Shown here: piece after piece, positions 47,839 through 57,235 of the stretch
Layout: the number at the start of each line of letters is the position of its first letter
How positions within the stretch are numbered: position 1 is the stretch's first letter
Source: Chara braunii
Taxonomy: Eukaryota; Streptophyta; Charophyceae; Charales; Characeae
Direction: 5' to 3'
NCBI GenBank assembly: GCA_003427395.1
Contig: BFEA01000208.1
Span: 1,293,331 to 1,357,330 of the forward strand
DNA: 64,000 nt
Translations under genes and position numbers: made by a program
Notes under the pieces: generated by a model
Databases searched by the model: none
What the model saw: the letters and a program-made list of their open reading frames with translations, nothing else
Told to the model about the DNA's origin: nothing

Positions 47839-48525
47839 TTCTCAGGGGAACAAAACAAAACAAAACAAGAAAGAAAGTCCCTGCAAAAGAAAGGGCACAC
47901 TTTGTATGAACCAACTGAGATAGTGCTCTCTCATCACCATCAGTGTTGGTAGGGTCTTTAGCTATCGGGGGTGGTGCGGGGGTGATGGGGGGAGCTGTGT
48001 GGTGTGTGGGATAGCGTTGGCTTTTGACACTGGTGTTACTGGATGGGGGCGGGCGAAGCAGATCGGAGGTGCAACTCCTGGCAAAATGCTCAGTCTTTGC
48101 GCTAACCAGCCCCCCCCACGGGCGGAGCCACCTTGCTCCCTGACCACCGATTAGGGCGGGGGGCAGCATGCATCCCCTTGATTGTGATAGGTAGCTATGA
48201 TTGCAGTTGTACAGGCTTAAGGTGCTGTTAGACACTCCTCGGGGACGCGATTCCAAGGTTTTCGTCTTTGTTCCACCTGTCCTCGGAGATGAAATCGTAA
48301 ATGAAAATGTGAAAACACTCCGGGGACAAATCCTTGGGCTCTGAGGATCTCCCAGCCAAATCGTCCTCAGCTCCAAGGGACCTAGCGAGGTCACTCGGTG
48401 AAGTTCGATGGCCAAACTTGGACGGGACGGAACCACTTCCTTTTTCTTGCCGATAGAGCTAAACAGGCATTAGCAGCAATATAATAAAACCATTTGCTGA
48501 CATAAATTTTCTGTTCTGCCGAATG

Positions 48526-48572
48526 AAGGACTGAAAATCCTTGTGTCAGTAGTTCGAATCCACTTCTAAACA
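48526..48572 (+). pseudogene. Organelle-type tRNA-Phe(GAA), 3' two-thirds
   Basis: AAGGA-CTGAAAA-TCCTT forms an anticodon arm with GAA anticodon. It is followed by a TGTGTC variable region, a T-arm AGTAG-TTCGAAT-CCACT with one mispair, and the acceptor strand TCTAAAC-A. From memory of the family this matches plant mitochondrial trnF closely, the mispair being a single G-to-A change. The D-arm and 5' acceptor strand are absent upstream. It is most likely a nuclear fragment of mitochondrial DNA or a retroposed tRNA relic. CTAAACAGGCA occurs at both 48459-48469 and 48566-48576, an 11-nt direct repeat bracketing the fragment. Confidence 0.6.
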
Positions 48573-48576
48573 GGCA

Positions 48577-49735
48577 ACATCAACGGAGGATACGTGTTTC
48601 ACGGAGCATAGAGAGAGGTTAAACCGGATCTTGGCGGCACCCGATTGGCTGAAAGCCTGAAGCACAACTGTTTTTCTTTTTTTTTTTTCTTTTTTTTTTG
48701 ACATCGCTCCGAGGATGAGTCTTAAATCCAACGCTCCCAGGATGAGTCTAATGAAGAGTATGAAAACCCTAAACTTTTCAGAGGATTCATCCTCGGAGCC
48801 CAAGGACGCCCCAAGGGGCACGGTTCCACTAGCACACGAGTCATGGCCTACTTGGACCTGTGCGGCACTGTAAGAAAAGGAAGAAAAGTAATTTTAAAGA
48901 CTTAAAAAAAAGAAAAATGGCGATGTTACATTTCCCAAGATGGGAAGGAGGCCGACTTTTGAAAGTGCTGCCGTCCCACTAACCCTCCCGTCTCCTCCCC
49001 CTGCTCCCCACGCAGCCAACGCCTAATCAGGACAGAGTGCTACGTGACTGTCGCAGTCTCGTGTACCGCGTGGGAGTCCCTTCGTGTGCCTGATGGGACT
49101 CCCTTCTCTGACGGTTGCCACGCTGAAGCGTGCATTTCATATATTTTGAGAGAAAATCGAAGTACTGGATGGGGTTAACAATTGACCGGAAAAAAGAAGG
49201 GGGTTAAAAACATGCTCTTCGAGTACTTGATTTTTTTTCATCTTTTGAAGAGCTGCCAATCAAAATGAGTCTTTCTATTTTCTTTTCCGGCCTCCCATTC
49301 TTGGGAACTGGCAAGAAAAAGCACAAAAACAACAAAAAAAAACACCACTTCAGAATATAAATCCCTCGCAATTTCTCTGCCATCCGATTCTCCTGCATCA
49401 GTGGTCGGACGATGTCCCGCAGATGTCCCAAAGGTGTTTGTGGGACACAGTTTACCTTACTCCTTCGATAGTGGAACCGTGCTCAAGGAGTGTCTAAGGA
49501 CACCCTTAGGAGAAGTGGTGAGTAGACAATAAAAGGTGAATTTGAGGAAAGAAGGGGCAGGGCAGGGCTCGAAGGGAGTCGCAGCAGCCCATGTCGCAAA
49601 TGTCACTGTTAGCGAACAGATCATGAGCTCGAATACAATAACGTTAAGGCTGAAAATAGTGGGGTCGTGTACAACACCGTCGCGCTGCAAATCTGTGCCT
49701 AAGGTCCTCGCTCCGATACTGATCAGATGTACAAA
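48577..49735. other. No gene; inverted GCACGGTTCCACTA pair
   Basis: GCACGGTTCCACTA at 48818-48831 is exactly complementary to TAGTGGAACCGTGC at 49469-49482, with weaker pairing on the outer side, suggesting an inverted-repeat element of about 0.7 kb or more. The sequence between includes T/A runs and 'ctccgaggatgagtct' duplicated at 48706 and 48735. No ORF with a recognised product. Confidence 0.4.
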
Positions 49736-49793
49736 TGGAGAATGAACCGACGGTTTTCAAAAGACTTGTGTGGTGAGTAGTGGAGCGAGGCCC
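49736..49793. mobile_element. Harbinger-like MITE right-end fragment
   Basis: GGAGAATGAACCGACGG and the terminal GAGTAGTGGAGCGAGGCCC, followed immediately by TAA, the same trinucleotide that flanks the complete copy at 61975-62147. The left arm is missing or very short. Confidence 0.55.
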
Positions 49794-49817
49794 TAAGCTC
49801 CCCCACCTGTACGGCTA

Positions 49818-49924
49818 CCCGTCTTCCCCCGAACACAACGCACCCTTATTTTGGCTGTATCTGGACGGAAATATAGCTTGTATACATTCATTTTTAGGGT
49901 GCGTTATGTTCGGGGGAAGACGGG
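49818..49924. mobile_element. CCGTCTTCCCCCGAA-family MITE with TA flanks
   Basis: CCCGTCTTCCCCCGAACACA at the left pairs with TTATGTTCGGGGGAAGACGGG at the right, continuing inward through AACGCACCCT and AGGGTGCG. TA is present outside both ends (49816-49817, 49925-49926). The centre 'tggctgtatctggacgg' is shared with the 50.6-kb copy. Confidence 0.8.
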
Positions 49925-49926
49925 TA

Positions 49927-50631
49927 GGGAAATGGCTCCAGCGTGTGCTTCAGCCGCTGGTGCCTTTACTGGGCTGACCCGACGGCCCCGGCCCGCGCGC
50001 GGGGCTCGGCCCGTTCTCCGCTTTCGCATCCTTTTCAGGGCCAAGGGCCACTCAGGCTATGTCAGGAAAATATGCTCGCAAGAATCTGTCCTGAAGAGGC
50101 GACCACATTCATGATTTGTGAAAACGAATAGGAAATCTGGACCAAGTGGACGTGGCCCATCTCCCGGCTTGCCCGGGCCTTATAAGACCCCGCCCTCAAC
50201 GACGGATCCGTGTCCGCCGCGGGCAAGGTCCCACACGTACCCAACTTGCACCTTTTCCTGACCCTCGATCCCCAGATCGACGACCACAAGTGAAAGAATC
50301 GGGATAAGCGGGAGTGGGCCTGGATATCCCGTCAGTTTCTTCTTCTTTGATTTTTGTTTTTTGTTTTTGTTTTCGGCCTGAATTTGTTTTGCCGGGGGCA
50401 AAGTCCCAATAGAAGGGTTGAGTTTCCTCAACGCTTAAATCTGGACGTGTTTGTGGAGATGTGCGGTTGAGGAAACTCAACGACATTTATGCATAGCTCC
50501 ACGATCGCGACCAGATTCAGGTGTCGATGAAACTCAACGCTGCTCGTGGGACTTGGCCCCGCGGAACGCTACCGAAAATTCCCGCGCGTTTCTCCGAAAA
50601 AAAAAGAAGGCCAGTGCTAAGGCCAGTGCTA
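49927..50631. other. GC-rich spacer, no gene recognised
   Basis: Contains a pair of related phrases 'gagtttcctcaacgcttaaa' (50420) and 'gttgaggaaactcaacgaca' (50467) forming an inverted repeat, and a direct partner 'gatgaaactcaacgctg' (50525). ORFs here cross the flanking MITEs. Confidence 0.35.
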
Positions 50632-50730
50632 CCATCTTCCCCCGAACACATCTCACCCTTATTTTGTCTGTGTCTGGACAGAAATATAGCTTGTATACAT
50701 TTAGGGTGCGTTATGTTCGGGGGAAGATGG
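50632..50730. mobile_element. CCGTCTTCCCCCGAA-family MITE
   Basis: CCATCTTCCCCCGAACACAT pairs with GTTCGGGGGAAGATGG, and the centre 'ctgtgtctggacagaaat' and 'atagcttgtatacattta' is shared with the 49.8-kb copy, which lies 0.8 kb away in the same orientation. Left flank TA is present; the right flank is TG, so one TA has mutated. Confidence 0.75.
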
Positions 50731-51324
50731 TGGCCGTGTGGAATGGAAGTGGGACCTCGCGGCCGTTTCTCCCGCCTCTGGCCTCTGCGCGGACGACGCG
50801 TGTCCAAAGTGAGTCGTGCGAAAATGGGCTCTTCGCGCCCCTTTCCCAACGGCAAGTGCAGATCCCTACGGGAAGATCCCGGTAGCAGATCTCTATGGAT
50901 GCACTGCCATGATGGCCTCTTTTTTTGCACTGGACAAAAGTTTTGGACGTATCTGACAATGTAACGGTCCCGATACGTTCGAAATGTCGTGTCGGGCCAG
51001 ACCCATACGTGTAAAAAGTCGTGTAGGGGATCCATGGCGCCAGTACACGACATCTCGTCCGTCGATAATTCAAATCGATGGTCATCGTCCCGCCTTTTTC
51101 TTTTTGTTTTCCTTTTCCGTTTTTCCCCCCTTCGAGGCAAATGCCGCCGAACCACTTACAGAGTTTTGGTTTTTTGAAAAAAGAAAAGAAAAAGAGAAAA
51201 AAAAAAAAAGCTCTTACAGGTGTAACGGGTAGTGAACGGTCAGCGCGCCGTGTCTGGAGGGAGGTCCCCTGTACGCGCCCTCTTTCCCCTCGAGGAAGGG
51301 CAGTCCACTACTCTCGACAACTAC
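50731..51324. other. No gene recognised
   Basis: Long ORFs of 147 codons (+) and 212 codons (-) overlap here, but both run through the 50.6-kb MITE and have no recognisable domain. 51085-51215 is T- then A-rich low complexity. Confidence 0.35.
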
Positions 51325-51417
51325 AAACGTAAAAAAACATTCCAATGTATGTGTCCGGGTTTTAGCGGAGGATTCAGTCTCACTCTGCACATTTTCGAGA
51401 GTAGTGGAGCGAGGCCC
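51325..51417. mobile_element. Harbinger-like MITE right arm upstream of the FAS1 gene
   Basis: GGTTTTAGCGGAGGATTCAG, CTCTGCACATTTTCGAGAG and the terminal GTAGTGGAGCGAGGCCC match the family right end. It ends 32 bp upstream of the probable TATA box of the FAS1 gene, so it could contribute to that promoter. Confidence 0.55.
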
Positions 51418-51448
51418 TTCATGTGCTTGTAAAGAGGTCGTCCTCAGC

Positions 51449-51457
51449 TTTATATAG
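51449..51457 (+). promoter_or_regulatory. Probable TATA box of the FAS1 gene
   Basis: TTTATATAG is the best TATA-like element upstream of the FAS1 ATG. It lies about 720 bp before it, so the implied 5' leader would be about 690 nt unless a leader intron is removed. No nearer TATA is evident. The leader contains diverged repeats of 'agctaacgtactcgatcg' (51572, 51695, 51827). Position is inferred, not shown. Confidence 0.35.
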
Positions 51458-52178
51458 CAGCTGTAAGTTCTCGGTGTCCCTATAGCTAACGATAGCCCTC
51501 GTCGCCAAGCTAAGGAGAACGCTTTTGTCAGTCTTGTCGTGCGCTACCGGTCGCTGCTAGCTCCCTCGCACAGCTAACGTACTCGAGCGGCCGGTATTCT
51601 GTTGTTACACCGGTCGTTACACCGGTCGCTGCGGACTGTCGACCGGCGGGAAACTACTCGCGGTTCGGTCGTTGTGGAATGCGATACACACATCTAACGT
51701 ACTGGATCGAGTGGAATTTCTCGCTCGCTCTGCTGTTTTTTCATCGGTCATCGGTCGCTGTGAACGCAATTTCACATACTGGCTCGTGCCTTGCTCCGCT
51801 ACCGGTAGTCGCCGCCGCATCATACAGCTAACGTACTCGATCGGATGTACGTAGAATTCGAATTGGTGGTGCCAATTTCTGAGTGAGGTCAAGACCTTTT
51901 CGCTGTCCAGGATTGCAGGCGCTGTGCTGTTCGGGACACTACCACGTGTTCATATTTACGGTCTATTCCTCGTTGAGTAGAGCTCTCATCGTCGTCGTCG
52001 GCCTTTCCCAGCGTTGTCTCCGCAGTGCAGCTACGCGTTTGAGTTCTTTGTCGCGCATATTTCGTCCGCCCTGCCAGCAGCCATCGCGGACTTCTCGTAT
52101 TCCGCTCTTTCGTCTTTTCGCTATCTTGCTGGAAGCCCGTGCGCCTTTCTTTCCTGTGGTTGTGTAGTGCACTGAGCC

Positions 52179-52814
52179 ATGGCTGCGCCGCCGAGTACCT
52201 CTTGTGTCCTGCTAGTGGCCGTGTTGATGTCGTGCTCTCTCTCTCTCTGCTCATCTAGCAACCTTCTCAATATCCTATCTACGGATCGGAACTTCACCAT
52301 TTTGTACAATGCATTCTATCAGTCAGGCGAATTACAGTCTCTGGAGGAACGCACGCAGGTGAACGGCACGGCGTTTGTGTTCTTTGCGCCGATCGATGGC
52401 AGCTTTGTGGACTTTGGCTATGAAGTTATGGAGTGCATTACGAGGCAGGAGAATTTCAAGAACGTCTTCAGTCAAGTTCTTCGGTACTTCCAAGTGACTA
52501 CCATCAAGAGGCAAGTGAACACTGTACAAGATTTAGCGGCCGTTGCGGTAGATGCCAAGCTTTGGACGGTCTTGGGGCAGCCTATCCAAGTCTTCGTGAG
52601 TGGGACGGAAGTCATTCTGGCGAATGAGGATGGAACGGATCAGACGGTGGTGACGAAAGCGATGGTCACAGACACTAACGTGACGCTCATTGTACTCGAG
52701 AAGGGCGTTCTCCTCTCTAGCCAGGTTAGGAACCAGATCATGAATACGTGTTTCCCTCCCCCGCCGGAGTCTGCCCCCCCAAGCTCAATGCCGATCGCTC
52801 TTCCGTACTATTAG
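52179..52814 (+). CDS. Secreted single-domain fasciclin (FAS1) protein
   Basis: A 211-residue, intronless FAS1-domain protein, probably acting in the cell wall or at the cell surface in adhesion. Residues 1-25 are a typical signal peptide (hydrophobic LLVAVLMSC core, Ser/Cys-rich cleavage region). The FAS1 domain spans about 28-180: H1-type motif FVFFAPIDGSF at 66-76, YH-region LRYFQV at 101-106 and H2-type NVTLIVLEKGVL at 167-178. Sequons are N38, N62 and N167. The usual His of the YH motif is Phe104. The tail (192-211) is Pro/Ser-rich without a convincing GPI-anchor signal or AGP-type glycomodule. The start is favoured by the GCCATGG context and because the signal peptide begins there. Plant FLAs often have longer AGP regions, so this resembles a simple FAS1 protein. 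No functional partner gene is nearby. Confidence 0.88.
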   Translation: MAAPPSTSCVLLVAVLMSCSLSLCSSSNLLNILSTDRNFTILYNAFYQSGELQSLEERTQVNGTAFVFFAPIDGSFVDFGYEVMECITRQENFKNVFSQVLRYFQVTTIKRQVNTVQDLAAVAVDAKLWTVLGQPIQVFVSGTEVILANEDGTDQTVVTKAMVTDTNVTLIVLEKGVLLSSQVRNQIMNTCFPPPPESAPPSSMPIALPYY

Positions 52815-52889
52815 TCTTCCGTCGTTGCCTCTACATTTCGTGAGCTAATTCTTTATTTCCTAGCCCTGATGGATCGCTTCAGGGGTTGG

Positions 52890-52891
52890 AG

Positions 52892-52949
<58 letters not shown>

Positions 52950-53030
52950 GAGCTGAGTTTCGTCGTTGTCGGTCAGCGGTTTGTGTGCTGCTACTGGAAA
53001 AGGTGTCTGGTTTCTCTTGTGTGCATTAGT

Positions 53031-53104
<74 letters not shown>

Positions 53105-53180
53105 GAGAGAAAGTTAAGTTTCGTCGTTTTCGATCAGCGGTCTGTGTGCTGCTACTGAAGAAGGTGAGTCTGGGTTTTCT
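52890..53180. repeat. Two (GA)n runs in a tandem duplication 3' of the FAS1 gene
   Basis: (GA)n at 52896-52945 and 53036-53109 are each followed by 'ttagagctgagtttcgtcgt' or 'agttaagtttcgtcgttttc' and 'tgtgtgctgctactg', so a block of about 155 bp has been duplicated with its microsatellite. ORFs here are artefacts. Confidence 0.85.
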
Positions 53181-53364
53181 TGTACGCTGACACAATTTGG
53201 GTGTAGCCTATGCTGTCGGCGAAGCGCTTGCTTTTGGAACTGTGGATCTCGGTTTCTGTACGATACAGCCATGAACCCTGACTTTTTGTGCTAAAAGAGT
53301 TTTGATGGGGTCGAGGTCCTGCGAGCGGTACTGCGGCTTTGTTTGATAGTAGAAGAGGTCAGTG

Positions 53365-53580
53365 TTCCAGTATTGGTGAATCCATGTGCGCTTTGAAGAC
53401 GGACTTCGAATAGAGGCGAAGTCATTTGCATTTTGAAGTCGACCTCGAATAGAGGTGATTTCATGTGCATTTTCAAGACGTGTGCATTTTCAAGACGACT
53501 TCGAATTGAGCCCAAGTCATTGCATTTTGAAGATGACTCGAATAGAGGTGAAGCCATGTGCATTTTGAAGACGTCTTGAA
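53365..53580. repeat. About 40-bp tandem repeat, five units
   Basis: Units carry 'cgaatagaggtgaagtcat' and 'gtgcattttgaagacg' with variants, at about 53375, 53415, 53455, 53500 and 53540. The minus-strand ORF (53291-53563) with repeated 'MHMKSPLFEV' type peptides is a translation of this array. It has no recognised family but does keep frame over several units. Confidence 0.75.
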
Positions 53581-53989
53581 CTGCCGGAGGATGGACTGAC
53601 GGTTCGCTTTGATCGATCTGTTATCTTATGAAATTAGGGAAGTGTAAATTTGTTAGTTTCGGATGGGCTATGCTGTGGCTTAAGCTTTTGATCATATGTT
53701 CTTAATGGGTGAGCGTCACCCATTTGAGCAGCTATGGTTGTTCGGACTGCAGGTGTCTGCGGTTATATGCGGTTATTTTATATCGTTGCTGATGACCGTT
53801 TCCGGTGTCGGCTTGCTTACGGACAAGTCCTCGATGTTGCTGTCCTGGCTGTGGTGTGCATGTACCCTCTTTTTCGTGTTTTTTCAATTGTGTTTGACAT
53901 CTCGTATCTTTCGCGGTCTTTAAAAGCTCGAAGCGTAGGTGATAGTAGCTTCTCGTTTTCCCGTAAAGAATGAAATTTGTGTTCTAGTT

Positions 53990-54975
53990 GTGCCGAAGAT
54001 TCAATGTCGAGGATTGTTGTGACTGTATGTTTTGCTGGCTATATCTTCTCGAACCGTAAGTGATGGAAGGACGTTCTACATGTAAGTTATCCGCGTTTTC
54101 GTGTTAAAGAATAAACGTTTTTTTCGTCTAGCGCTTGTGACTTGCTGGAAAGGTCTCCACGTAACTTTCATTAATCTGCTGTATGTAGGCTACGAGTCCA
54201 CAGTTTCGGTACGTAACGTGATGACATGATGCCCTGGAGTTCGCAGTCGATGCTGACTGTTTCTCGTTGGCTAGATCTTCTCGATATAAGTGGTAGAAGG
54301 TTGTTCTGCATGCAACGTACGCTCGTTTTCGTGTTAAAGAACACGCTGATTTTTGTCAAATTGCTTAAAATCCGATGTCGAGGACATCGATTGACTATGT
54401 TTTACTGGCAAGATCCTGTATGTTTTGCTGGCACGATCTCTGGGCATCTGTAGTCATGTACTGAGTTCGTCTGCGATTCCAAATCCTCGTTTTCGTGTTA
54501 AGTGATTTTATTTGGGACTTGCTGAGGACCGGATGTCGTCGAGGATTAACGATTGACTCTATGTTTTGCTGGCAAGATCTATGCGGAACTATCAGTAATC
54601 TACTGTGTCTCGTTTGCGAGTCTGAAGTTTTCGGTACGCATGCGAGTCTAAATTTTCGGTACGCAGCTTCTGACTCTTCGAATATCATTGGCTGTATGTT
54701 TTGCTGGCAAGGTCTCTGCGGAACTATCAGTAATCTACTGTGTCGTCTGCGAGTCTTAAGTTTTCGGTACGCAGCTAGTCTAAATTTTCGGTACGCAATA
54801 CGTGTGGCCCTGGGGCTTGCGGGCGCCGTTGAGATTTTGTTTTCGTTTGCCAGCTGGAATACGTGTTGCGTTCGACTCTCTGACAATTGTCCGTATGTTT
54901 TGCTGACAAGATCTTCGTGAACTTTTATGGATCGACATTATGTTCTCTTTAGATCAATTGAAAACTTTCGGTACG
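53990..54975. repeat. Degenerate tandem array with TTTTCGGTACGCA motif
   Basis: Six or more units of about 130-190 nt share 'tatgttttgctggcaagatc', 'gcggaactatcagtaatcta', 'gcgagtctaaattttcggta' and 'ttcgtgttaaagaa'. The best-preserved pair is 54560-54650 and 54690-54780. The motif 'ttttcggtacg' alone occurs at least six times. The region is T-rich on the plus strand and non-coding, and could be a long 3' UTR, intron or satellite. Confidence 0.65.
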
Positions 54976-55205
54976 TAGCGCGATTGCATGTTGCCCTTGT
55001 TTGCGGCTGCTCTTGACAGTCGCTAAGCTTTTGTTAGCTTTCGTGTTTTGCTATCTAGATCTTGGTTTTGTTGCCCTCGGTTGGTTTATTCGTGTCTATG
55101 ATGCTCTTGTGTTTTTCCTTGGGAAATAGGTTTGAAGACTGAAGACTGAGCAGCACTTGTCCAATTCCTGTCGTTGTAATTGGCTGCCTATTGGTTAAAA
55201 GCATT

Positions 55206-55421
55206 GGGCCTCTCTCCACTCTACTCACGACATGTACCGAAGATAGAAAATATGATCATGTGTCTTACATTTTCTGATGGAAGATTGTTTATTTTTTATT
55301 ATTATATTTTTTCATGTGTCTTACATTTTCTGATGGAAGATTGTTTATTTTTTATTATTATATTTTTTCGGAAGATTCATTTGCATTGCGTACATTTTTT
55401 CCGAGTACTGACGCGAGACCC
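55206..55421. mobile_element. Complete Harbinger-like MITE with ATT target duplication
   Basis: The left end GGGCCTCTCTCCACTCTACT pairs with the right CGAGTACTGACGCGAGACCC. ATT flanks both sides (55203-55205, 55422-55424). The centre is a perfect 56-bp tandem duplication (55257-55368, unit starting CATGTGTCTTACATTTTC), so it must be recent. The subterminal GGAAGATTCATTTGCATT matches the family motif. Confidence 0.7.
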
Positions 55422-55424
55422 ATT

Positions 55425-56290
55425 TTGGTAAACGCTTTGTATGTATGTTGTACGTAAGTGTGGCTGAATGGTTCACTGTTTGTCGAACGTACCTATTCTT
55501 CCCTCGTTGAGTATGATCGTTGGTGGTCTTTTGAGGCGAACGAGGTTGATTACCGAAAGTGCCTTTCGTCTCTAGTAGAGTGCATAGATTGCGAAGTCCG
55601 GACTCTTTCGTTATGTAGCGAAACTGGAATGAGGCATATGCTGTCTTGCTGTCTTGGCCGGAGCTTATTCGCATTTACATGGGGCATAGTCAACGCACAT
55701 ATAGCTATGTTGGTTTCACTCGTCGGTGGTCAGTTTTTCAGATTGTGTCGATTCTCTATGGTTTCTCGTCTGTGCTCAATTTCCCATTTTATGTCGATTC
55801 GTGAGCAAGTGCGGTTGCCGGAAGAATTATCCGTCTCTCGATGCATGTACGATCTATATGCATTTGTTTGCGTAGGGTGTACTAAGTATAACCCAGGGTG
55901 AAACGGCGCGCATAAAAAGTGGCTGTTGTTGTTTGTTCGCTGTTTTTTCCATTTGCGACCAATTTGTGCTGTGGATATTTAATGGCCTATTTTTTCGCAT
56001 GGTGTCACCTACTTTCACGGTCCAAGAAAGGTGTGCGTAGGTAATCATGGTTTTTCCATTTGCGGACCATGTTTTGGGAGCCTAAATCGGTTATTTCACC
56101 GTCCAAGAAAGGTGTGCGTAGGTAATCATGGTCGGAAATGGACGTTACCGTACAGGAAGCCTTTTGTCATCCAGTTTTGTCTAGGCTTTTGCCGTCCTGT
56201 TGTCTAGGTTGAGTTGAGGACATTTGGCTCCGATTTGTACCCCCATTTTGTTTTCCTCTTATGCTCGTTGTCGTTGTCGAAGCATAAGCT
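55425..56290. other. No gene; 80-bp duplication
   Basis: A 147-codon plus-strand ORF (55458-55901) has no recognised domain and lacks the codon pattern of the FAS1 gene. 'gtccaagaaaggtgtgcgta' is duplicated at 56019 and 56101 together with its flanks. Confidence 0.35.
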
Positions 56291-56934
56291 GTCTGTTTCT
56301 TGTCAGTGGTTTGACGTCGGCTGCATGAGGCGGAAGTCGAGCCGAGATGTCTAGTTTCTGTACCAGTTCCGCAGTCAATAAGCTTTTAGTAGATCCCGCC
56401 TATGTCTCGTCAGCAGCTTGACAATCGGCTCCATTAGGCTAGATCAGCCAAATGTCAAACTGCTGATTCGTTTCCCCTTTCGCTTTCGTTGTAACGGCCT
56501 ATAAGCCAGTTTGACATATTCGTGTCCCTCTTTCGCTTTCGCTCCAGTAGATCTAGGGATCCCGCCTATAAGACCTAACGACCTAACGACCTAACGACTG
56601 AGTTACGGCCATAGCCAAATGTCAAACTGCTGACGAGACATTTGGCTCCATTTGGCGCCAGTAGATCAAGGGATCCCGCCTATAAGACCTAACGACCGAG
56701 TAACGGCGTTGGCGTCGATCTTGCTTGCCTGATTCGTTTCCCTCCTTCGCTTTCGTTGCCTTTGTTTCGAGACAAAAGCCTTGTCTGATTCTTTTCTCTT
56801 ACTCTTGTTGTCGTTGTCTGACCAATGGTTGCATGTTTCTTGTCAGCAGTTTGACGTTTGGCTGCACGAGGTAGAAGTCAAGCCAATGTACTTGCTTGTT
56901 GTCGTCATGTGTTCTGTTGGAGTTGAGGATGTCG

Positions 56935-56980
56935 TTTTTTTTTTTTTTTTTTTTTTGGACCATTTCTCGATTTATGCGTC
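56935..56980 (-). pseudogene. U6 snRNA 3' end with poly(A), minus strand
   Basis: Read on the minus strand, 56980-56957 is the plant U6 3' end (GACGCATAAATCGAGAA then ATGGTCC), directly followed by an A-run of 22 (plus-strand T at 56935-56956) and then CG plus ACATCCTCAACTCC (56932-56919). Poly(A) on a Pol III transcript plus a flanking repeat is the signature of LINE-mediated retroposition. The 5' part of U6 is absent at this position but lies inverted at 57161. Confidence 0.7.
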
Positions 56981-57160
56981 AGGCTCGTATAGTACGCGAA
57001 TGGGACAAGCTAGATATCTCCGCTAAGCTTGCTCATAGAGCACAACGTCAAACTACTGACAAGAAACATGCAGCCTCTGGGTTGACAAGGACACAGGACA
57101 ACGAGAGTAAGAGAAACGAATCAGACATTCAAGATCGAACCCATCAACATCCTCAACTCC

Positions 57161-57178
57161 GTCCTTCGGGACATCCGT

Positions 57179-57211
<33 letters not shown>

Positions 57212-57235
57212 GACCCTGCGAAAGGATGACACGCA
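57161..57235 (+). ncRNA. U6 spliceosomal RNA, 5' three-quarters (retropseudogene)
   Basis: It begins GTCC-TTCG-GGAC (plant-type 5' hairpin, one base pair shorter than usual), then ACATCCG and TAAAATTGGAACGATAC, the intact ACAGAGA box at 57194-57200, GATTAGC and GGATGACACGCA. Homology stops at about 57235, before the usual 3' end. The internal stem-loop has CGACCC for the usual GGCCCC, which breaks its lower stem. No TATA or upstream snRNA element is visible at the expected spacing. It is therefore probably a dead retrocopy. ACATCCTCAACTCC abuts its 5' end at 57147-57160 and matches the sequence after the poly(A) of the minus-strand 3' fragment. Confidence 0.75.

Noticed and set aside
47822-48436. 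204-codon minus-strand ORF
   Set aside because: It begins in GC-rich repeat-like sequence, has low-complexity Pro/Ser content and no motif, and ends inside the AACTAGGGCGC-family MITE.
50517-51155. 212-codon minus-strand ORF
   Set aside because: Its C-terminal half is a translation of the 50.6-kb MITE, no domain is recognisable, and an overlapping 147-codon ORF runs on the other strand.
55458-55901. 147-codon plus-strand ORF
   Set aside because: No domain, residue composition typical of translated T-rich non-coding DNA, and no promoter or splice support.
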